A DNA stretch of 25,424 nt from a virus. The notes under the pieces were generated by a model. It saw only the letters and a program-made list of their open reading frames with translations. It ran no database searches and was not told the origin of the DNA. Of the stretch, positions 1 to 6,098 are shown one piece after another. Position 1 is the first letter of the stretch, and each line of letters begins with the position of its first letter. The position numbers and the translations under genes were made by a program. Location of the stretch: positions 1 through 25,424 of the IMG/VR virus record IMGVR_UViG_3300035698_021379; one strand, 5' to 3'.

Positions 1-56
1 GGACTTAACTTAATTTTTAAATATATTTTATAGTTGAAAAACGAAAGGAGTCAATT

Positions 57-302
57 ATGATAGGATATTGCATGAAGTGTAAGGTAAAGAGAGAAATAGT
101 AGAGGCTCAGGAAGTTGTAATGAAAAATGGAAGAAATGCTATAAAAGGAAAATGCAGTACTTGCGGAGGCGGTATGTATAGAATTTTAGGGGTTAAGAAA
201 GCAAAATCTGAAACTATGTTTCCTAAAGAAACTAAAGTAGATTATACTAATACGCCAAGTAAAGAAAAGCCCTCTGAGGATCCGTATCTTCAGACAAAAT
301 AA
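57..302 (+). CDS. DUF5679-type small zinc-ribbon protein
   Basis: An 81-residue protein with two CxxC pairs (C5/C8 and C33/C36) spaced as in a small zinc ribbon. The wording around them (YCMKCKVKREI, then KNGR and KGKCSTCG) matches the DUF5679 family as I know it, a protein common in phage packaging and head regions of metagenomic viruses. The tail after residue 48 is polar and probably disordered. An AAAGGAG Shine-Dalgarno sits 6-7 bases before the ATG. The function is unknown; metal binding is inferred from the cysteines. It is the first complete gene of the window and is followed by the DegT-like gene after about 54 bases. Confidence 0.8.
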   Translation: MIGYCMKCKVKREIVEAQEVVMKNGRNAIKGKCSTCGGGMYRILGVKKAKSETMFPKETKVDYTNTPSKEKPSEDPYLQTK

Positions 303-356
303 TAGTAACTGATTATAGTAAAGAAGAAACGATTTTAAACCGAAAAGAACCAAAAG

Positions 357-1526
357 ATGATTAATTTAGTAACTGATATAATCAATAGAGGTGACATTAA
401 TCTTTTGATAGAATGGTTGAAGAAAGATGATGTTAGACTAACTAAAGGAAAAGAGACTGTTGAATTTGAAAGACAGTGGTCTGATTATATCGGTTGTAAG
501 TATTCTGTATATGTTAATAGCGGCTCATCAGCAAATCTATTAATGGCTTATGCTTATAAATTATTAAATAGCAGGATTTCTTTATTTAATAAAAAGAAAT
601 TAAAAATTATAATTCCTGATTTAGCGTGGTCTACATCTATATCGCCTTTTATGCAATTTGATTATGATATAACACTTTGCGATATTGACTTATACACTTT
701 AAATATTAATATTGAAAAGATTGAAGAAGTTATAAGAAAAATAAGGCCTGATGCAGTATTGGTAATAAATGTATTAGGATTTACCGCGAACATGACAAAG
801 CTGCAAGAAATTTGTAAAAAATATGGTGTAGATATTTTAGAGGACTCTTGTGAAACAGTAGGGTCTACTCATAATGGTATTAAATCTGGGAATTTTGGAC
901 AGATGTCTACGTTTAGTTTTTTTTGGTCTCACGTAATTTCCACTATTGAGGGCGGCATGGTTTGTACAAATAATAAAGATATATATGATATGTTATTAAT
1001 GTTAAGAAGTCATGGCTGGGACAGGGACTTATCAGAAAAAAAACAAAAATTTTTAAGAAGGACACATAATGTAAATGAATTTAAAGCAATGTATACATTT
1101 TATTATCCAGCATTTAATATAAGATCTACTGACTTGCAAGCATTTATTGGCTTAATGCAGATGAAAAAGATAGAAATGATTTGTCAGAAAAGAAGTGATA
1201 ACTTTAATACTTATCAAAAAAACATTCATAATAGTTTCTGGAAAATAAGTCCAAGGCATAATGAATTTATATCTAATTTTGCTTATCCTATTATACATCC
1301 TAAAATGAATTCTATTATAGATGCGCTAAATAAAAATAATATCGAGAATAGGCCTCTGGTGTGTGGATCTTTATCTAAACAGCCATTTGCTAAAGATATT
1401 AAAAAAGAAGAATTGAAAAATTCTTTGATAGCAGATGAATATGGATTTTACGTACCTAATCATCATGACTTAAAAGAAAAAGATATTTTAAGTGTATGTG
1501 ATATAATAAATCAGGCAATATTATAA
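357..1526 (+). CDS. DegT/DnrJ/EryC1-fold sugar enzyme, probable PLP-dependent dehydratase-like
   Basis: A 389-residue protein, about the usual length of the DegT/DnrJ/EryC1/StrS family, which acts on nucleotide-linked keto-sugars with PLP or PMP. Visible family blocks are VNSGSSANLL (residues 53-62, phosphate-binding), the IPDLAWSTS substrate loop (86-94), LEDSCETVGS (161-170, cofactor-binding Asp) and SFFWSHVISTIEGG (187-200). The last block normally holds the Schiff-base lysine; here H192 stands in that place. In ColD and in CDP-sugar 3-dehydrase (E1/RfbH) the same Lys-to-His change marks a dehydratase that removes the C3 hydroxyl rather than an aminotransferase, so a deoxysugar role is inferred. 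The ATG has only a weak purine-rich leader. The gene sits between DUF5679 and portal, far from the other glycan genes of the window. Confidence 0.85.
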   Translation: MINLVTDIINRGDINLLIEWLKKDDVRLTKGKETVEFERQWSDYIGCKYSVYVNSGSSANLLMAYAYKLLNSRISLFNKKKLKIIIPDLAWSTSISPFMQFDYDITLCDIDLYTLNINIEKIEEVIRKIRPDAVLVINVLGFTANMTKLQEICKKYGVDILEDSCETVGSTHNGIKSGNFGQMSTFSFFWSHVISTIEGGMVCTNNKDIYDMLLMLRSHGWDRDLSEKKQKFLRRTHNVNEFKAMYTFYYPAFNIRSTDLQAFIGLMQMKKIEMICQKRSDNFNTYQKNIHNSFWKISPRHNEFISNFAYPIIHPKMNSIIDALNKNNIENRPLVCGSLSKQPFAKDIKKEELKNSLIADEYGFYVPNHHDLKEKDILSVCDIINQAIL

Positions 1527-1541
1527 AAAAGGAGATATATA

Positions 1542-2879
1542 ATGAAAAGATTGAGTAATCGATTAAAAGAATCTAATTCTGAGAAAAAAAAGAAAAGTAA
1601 AAGTTTGCAGGAAGCGTATCCTATGATTGGATATGATACAGAAGACGCGCAATGGCGGAGCCTGACAGACCGAGTCGACAGGGACTTAGCGCCATTAGTA
1701 CAAGACAGGATGCAGGATATTGCTTGTTATCTTTATGACTCTAATCCTATGGCGCATAGAATCATTGAAATAAGTAAAGATTTTACTGTAGGTGAAGGGT
1801 TTAGTTTTAAAGCTAAGGAAGAAAATGTTCAACAAATTTTAAATGATTTTTGGAATGATCCAATCAATAATTGGGATTTAAAACAATATAATAAGTCGAA
1901 AGAACTATCTTTATTTGGTGAACAACTTTACCCTGTATTTGTGAATAAGCATAATGGGCATGTTAGGCTAGGATATGTAGATCCTACCATGATTAATAAA
2001 GTTCTTTTAGATCCAAAAAATCCTGAGATCTTTAGAAAAATAGTTTTAAAGAGTAACAGAAGGGGTAAAATAAATAGTTTTAATATTATAAATGTTGATG
2101 AAAGGATTACTTCTCCTACTAAAGATATGTTGGTTGGAGATGCTTTCTTTTTCACTATTAATAGAGTTTCTTCATCGACTAGAGGCAGATCAGATTTATT
2201 GCCGCTTGCTGATTGGATAGATGGACTCGATCAATTTCTTTTTGCGAGATTAGAGCGCGCGCAAATACTAAATGCTTTCATTTGGGATATTTTGCTTGAA
2301 GGCGCTGATGAAAAAAAGATAAAAGAATTTTTACAGGCCACAGGATTACCTAAACCTGGTTCCATTAGGGCTCACAATGAAAAGGTTACATGGAATGCTG
2401 TAACGCCTAAATTAGAGGGAAGTGATGCATCTAATGAAGCTAAATTATTTAAGATGCAGATTTTAGGTGGAGCCGGATATCCAGATTTCTGGTTTTCAGA
2501 TGGCTCTAATACTACGCGTGCAACAGCCCTTAGCATGGGCCTTCCTACTCTTAAAAAATTACAGAGCCGGCAGAATTATTTTAAATATATGATTTCTCAT
2601 ATGTTTAACTTTGTCATAGATCAGGCGAAAATTCATGGAACCATACCGAAAGAAATTGATCCATCTTTTGTTATTTATGCTGCTCCATTAACAGAAAAGA
2701 ATGAAGTAACTATAGGTGTTGCGGCAGAAAAACTATCGAGTAGTTTAGCAAGAGCGGAAGAACAGGGGTGGATAACAAAAGAGGCTGCCGCAAAAACGTA
2801 TAAAATATTTATGAGGAATTCAGTTGGAATTGATACTGAATTATTAGAAAAAAAGGAGAAAAGTAATGAAATTAACTGA
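1542..2879 (+). CDS. phage portal protein
   Basis: A 445-residue protein in the usual portal size range. The N-terminus is basic and polar. The block at about residues 36-75 (W-R-S-L-T, D-R-D-L-A-P-L, Q-D-R-M, Y-L-Y-D-S-N-P-M-A) followed by KDFTVGEGFSF and then SLFGEQLYPVFVNKHNGHV and GYVDP matches portal proteins of metagenomic siphophage-like genomes that I recognise. Portal subunits form the dodecameric ring at one capsid vertex, through which DNA is packaged and ejected and to which the tail attaches. A good GGAGA Shine-Dalgarno precedes the ATG. The end overlaps the next gene by 14 bases. No catalytic motif is expected. A divergent member of the same fold is the only alternative I considered. 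Confidence 0.88.
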   Translation: MKRLSNRLKESNSEKKKKSKSLQEAYPMIGYDTEDAQWRSLTDRVDRDLAPLVQDRMQDIACYLYDSNPMAHRIIEISKDFTVGEGFSFKAKEENVQQILNDFWNDPINNWDLKQYNKSKELSLFGEQLYPVFVNKHNGHVRLGYVDPTMINKVLLDPKNPEIFRKIVLKSNRRGKINSFNIINVDERITSPTKDMLVGDAFFFTINRVSSSTRGRSDLLPLADWIDGLDQFLFARLERAQILNAFIWDILLEGADEKKIKEFLQATGLPKPGSIRAHNEKVTWNAVTPKLEGSDASNEAKLFKMQILGGAGYPDFWFSDGSNTTRATALSMGLPTLKKLQSRQNYFKYMISHMFNFVIDQAKIHGTIPKEIDPSFVIYAAPLTEKNEVTIGVAAEKLSSSLARAEEQGWITKEAAAKTYKIFMRNSVGIDTELLEKKEKSNEIN

Positions 2880-5800
2880 CATAGTTCCACAAAAATTATC
2901 TGAAGTAAGTGATCAGGAGTTATTTAGAATATGGGAGACTTTTTCATATTTAATAAAAAATCCTAAAGCAAATAGAGAAGAGATTATAAATAGAGGGACT
3001 TTTATTTTCAATGAATTAATTTCGCGAGACCTTGAAATTGAAAAAAATGATTTAAAATCTGATATTGAAGAAAGAAAGAAACAAAAAGAGTCTGATGATA
3101 AAAATTTATCTGAAGCTGTTAGGCCGCCATTTGGTTCGCCTGGGGGTAAGCGATATATGGGTGATAGATTAGTTAGAATGTTTCCAGAACATAAAGTGTA
3201 TGTAGAACCTTTTGTTGGAGCCGGAGGTGTCTTTTATAAAAAGAAAAAAGTAGAAGGAGTACAGGAAATAATTAATGATAAGGATAAAGATATAATTTTT
3301 TGTTTTAAGACTATACAAAACTTGACTGATGTTCAATGGGCTGAATTAAAGAAAATGGATTGGACAGCTTCTAAGTCCGGGTTTGCTAAAGCAAAGAAAA
3401 GTTTAGAATCTTCTACTGGATTAAAACGATTTCGTGACTTTGTTTATTTAAAGCAATTTTCTGACCTTTCAGAATTAAAGTCTTATGATGATAGAGATAA
3501 TGGAAAAACTTGGGCAGGAATTTCAAATCTTATGAGATTAAAGAATAGATTAAAAGATGTTACTATTCTAAATCAGGATTATAGAGATGTAATTAAAAAG
3601 TATGATTCAAAAGATACTTTCTTTTACATTGATCCTCCATATCCACATGCAGCCTTGAACTGGAAATTCATGCCAACTGAAGCAGAAGTAGAAGCTGCCA
3701 TGAAGTTAATCAAAGGAAATTTTTTATTATCTTATGAGTTGACTAAAGCCTTTAAAGATTTTAAGAAAAAAACTATTAGCTTATGGGCTATTGGAAACCC
3801 GGGACAACATCATCAGGGAAAATTTAAGACTGAACAACTTATAATGAATTATGAATCAAAAAGAAATACTAGGTATATGGAGTCTTTTGATTTAGATGGT
3901 AAAGGTTGGCTTGATATTTTCCATGAACACTTTGTCGCTAATGGCTATTCTGAAAATTGGTTAAAATCAAATGATACTGAAAAATATGAAAAGATTCGCG
4001 AGGCAGTAATAGATTTTGATTTAGCCTATAATGATAACTGGATTAAAGATATTGTTGGCTACGCGAAATATAAAAAGTATAATCATATATCAGCTTCTTT
4101 AAATATTATTTTAAATGAGCAGCAAGACCCTTATTTAAAATATCCTAATGAAAATTTGACATACCAATGCGTATTTCAACATCATTATCGTTCAGGGAAA
4201 ATAGACCCAAAAGCTGAAAAGAAAGCTACATCTGTTCATACTGATTTAAGAATGGAGAATTTGGAGAAGAAATTCCTTATAGGATTCACTATTCTTGATC
4301 AAATGCCTGAGTTAATTGATGAAGAAATATCTACTTATGACCAGGCTCTTAAATGGGATAAGGATAAAAATGCATTTAAAATTGATTGGAATACAGGTGA
4401 ATGGAAAAAACGAATAAAGAAAGCTACGGATAAATCTGTTAATGTAAATTTAGTTGTAATTAAAAAAGGCACGATTCCGAACGAATGGTTAACTGTAAAA
4501 GGTGTAGTTGAACCCGGAACGCCTGGAGCCACTAATTTAGGTCCCGGAGTCTTTACCATTTTAGATAAAGGTTCAGTTGAGTACCTTACTCAAAAATCTT
4601 ATAGTCATGAGTATATATTCCATTGTGACAAAATAGATTATAGATTAGTTTTTAGAAAAATAACATTACAGCAACAAGAAGCTATTCAAGATCCATTTAT
4701 TAAATTGGTTTTTTTGAATAATTTATTTGAAAGTTCTTTAGATGAAATATTTCAAGAGGCTTTAGATAATCCGCAAAAAATACTAGAGTCTTTAGATCTA
4801 TCTTTAGAAGCAGAGATTGTTCCTGCAAAAATAGGTGCATTAGGAAAAGATCAAACTGGATGGATTGTAATTAAACCGATTGAACAAATGCCTTATGTTT
4901 TATCAAGAGGTGCTATAGAGAAAAATTTTATTCCTCCAAAAGATATATCTGCTTTGACTAAAGAAATTCGTAAGCAGATTACAGAAGAGTTTCAGTATTG
5001 GAAGAAAGATTCAGAGAAAGAAAGAGTTGAAATTCGTAATGCTTTATACGAGGCAATGAAAAAAAAAGAAGTTAATATTAAGATAAAAGAGTCATGGTTG
5101 CAAGAGATTGAAAATATATTTGATTATGACCCTACATCAATAACAACAAGAAGCCTTCAGAATGATTATAGGTTATGTACTTCTTGGTATTCAACTAAGA
5201 AGCGCGGCGGAAATATAAAATATAGTTCCGAGCAAATTGAAAGTATATCGAAGAAAATTTATAATGAATTAAAAATAAGGCATATAGAATTTAATCCTGA
5301 TAACATGAAAGCGACATCAAAGGAGTTGTTTGATAAAATTAGTGAATCTAAGCACAGAAGAGATCAATGTATGGAGTGTTCTGAGCCGCCTACAGTTGAG
5401 GTGCTTTGGGCTAATGGACATGGGCATGCATGGTGGTGCGATAAGCATTTTAAGGAATGGTCTAAAGAACATAAAGACGATATTGATTATATTAAAAAGG
5501 TAAAAGATGGCGAGGCATCTGAAAAGTTTTCTGATAATACTAATCCGAATATCAAGGAATCAGAGACTAATAAATTTGCGTTACATCATAAATGGTTTAA
5601 AGAAAAGCTTGGTTCAAAATATGGAAACAGCAAAGAACATTGGGTATTACGTTTAGATCTTAATAAAGATGAATTAACTAATTTTGTTCTAGAGCATAAT
5701 CCATTAAAACAAGATAAATCATTCGCTTATATAAATAAGTCTAATGGAAATAAAAGCTGGCTTGAAAGAGGGGAAGAAATTGAAAGAATAGAGCCAGGTC

Positions 5801-5994
5801 AGCCTGGTAATCCAACAAAAAATACTTCTTGTTGGATTCAACTCTTGGATTCAGGAGATATAGTAGTTTTAGAAAACACAGATCAAATTAAAAAAATTGA
5901 ATTTAAAGGCAAAAAGCTTAAAGGTGTATGGATTTTAAAGCGAGAAAGCCCTAAATCTGAATGGTGGGAGATATCGCGTTCTGAGACTTCTTGA
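2866..5994 (+). CDS. Dam-like adenine methylase fused to two LigD-type 3'-phosphoesterase-like domains
   Basis: A 1042-residue multidomain protein starting inside the portal gene with an AAGGAGA Shine-Dalgarno. Residues 1-80 are helical and charged. Residues about 86-360 look like a D12-class N6-adenine methylase: GSPGGKRYMG (90-99), SAM motif EPFVGAGG (114-121) and catalytic IDPPYPH (255-261). Residues about 405-600 resemble the LigD phosphoesterase (PE) domain: HH (439-440), HTDLRME (458-464, cf. family HYDLRLE), then EPGTPG...GPGVFTILDKGS (549-570, cf. family IPEGxYGxGxVxxWDxG). Residues 833-861 carry CMEC and CDKH, a probable zinc site. Residues about 903-1040 look like a second PE-like domain: ALHHKWFK, HWVLRLDL (925-932), PGQPGNPTKN, LKGVWILKR (1018-1026). 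It occupies the slot where a MuF-type head protein is often found. The fusion is seen directly; activities are inferred. Confidence 0.75.
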   Translation: MKLTDIVPQKLSEVSDQELFRIWETFSYLIKNPKANREEIINRGTFIFNELISRDLEIEKNDLKSDIEERKKQKESDDKNLSEAVRPPFGSPGGKRYMGDRLVRMFPEHKVYVEPFVGAGGVFYKKKKVEGVQEIINDKDKDIIFCFKTIQNLTDVQWAELKKMDWTASKSGFAKAKKSLESSTGLKRFRDFVYLKQFSDLSELKSYDDRDNGKTWAGISNLMRLKNRLKDVTILNQDYRDVIKKYDSKDTFFYIDPPYPHAALNWKFMPTEAEVEAAMKLIKGNFLLSYELTKAFKDFKKKTISLWAIGNPGQHHQGKFKTEQLIMNYESKRNTRYMESFDLDGKGWLDIFHEHFVANGYSENWLKSNDTEKYEKIREAVIDFDLAYNDNWIKDIVGYAKYKKYNHISASLNIILNEQQDPYLKYPNENLTYQCVFQHHYRSGKIDPKAEKKATSVHTDLRMENLEKKFLIGFTILDQMPELIDEEISTYDQALKWDKDKNAFKIDWNTGEWKKRIKKATDKSVNVNLVVIKKGTIPNEWLTVKGVVEPGTPGATNLGPGVFTILDKGSVEYLTQKSYSHEYIFHCDKIDYRLVFRKITLQQQEAIQDPFIKLVFLNNLFESSLDEIFQEALDNPQKILESLDLSLEAEIVPAKIGALGKDQTGWIVIKPIEQMPYVLSRGAIEKNFIPPKDISALTKEIRKQITEEFQYWKKDSEKERVEIRNALYEAMKKKEVNIKIKESWLQEIENIFDYDPTSITTRSLQNDYRLCTSWYSTKKRGGNIKYSSEQIESISKKIYNELKIRHIEFNPDNMKATSKELFDKISESKHRRDQCMECSEPPTVEVLWANGHGHAWWCDKHFKEWSKEHKDDIDYIKKVKDGEASEKFSDNTNPNIKESETNKFALHHKWFKEKLGSKYGNSKEHWVLRLDLNKDELTNFVLEHNPLKQDKSFAYINKSNGNKSWLERGEEIERIEPGQPGNPTKNTSCWIQLLDSGDIVVLENTDQIKKIEFKGKKLKGVWILKRESPKSEWWEISRSETS

Positions 5995-6022
5995 AAAAAA
6001 TTATTAAATTAATAAGTTTTTT
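5995..6022 (+). terminator. weak AU-only hairpin with U-tract after the methylase gene
   Basis: Directly after the stop codon, A6-TTATT can pair with AATAA-(bulged G)-T6 around an AAATT loop. The stem is entirely A-U and ends in six T. It lacks the GC core of a normal intrinsic terminator, so it is at best a weak terminator or 3'-end stabiliser just ahead of the putative capsid promoter. Confidence 0.3.
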
Positions 6023-6023
6023 C

Positions 6024-6052
6024 TTGACAATACTAATTTTTTAAGCTATCTT
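6024..6052 (+). promoter_or_regulatory. putative sigma70-type promoter for the protease/capsid gene
   Basis: A perfect -35 box TTGACA (6024-6029) is followed after 17 bases by TATCTT (6047-6052), which matches four of six bases of TATAAT. It lies in the only roughly 100-base gap of the head region, about 46 bases ahead of the GTG start of the capsid gene. The implied leader also holds a 7-bp inverted repeat, TTAAAGT/ACTTTAA (6052-6058 / 6074-6080). Spacing and placement support it; no experimental evidence exists here. Confidence 0.5.
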
Positions 6053-6098
6053 TAAAGTGAAGATAATATTAATACTTTAAGCGAAAGGCTTTTTCTTA

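Noticed and set aside
303-375. 11-base direct repeat TAGTAACTGAT flanking the DegT gene start (303-313 and 365-375) as a target-site duplication
   Set aside because: Both copies lie at the same (5') end of the gene, there is no partner at the 3' end, and there are no inverted ends or transposase. Chance in AT-rich DNA is enough.
1928-2155. Minus-strand open frames such as 1928-2155, 2675-2890, 8836-9102, 13229-13471 and 24609-24854
   Set aside because: Each lies antisense to a strongly supported + strand gene or its leader, lacks a convincing Shine-Dalgarno and shows no recognisable motif.
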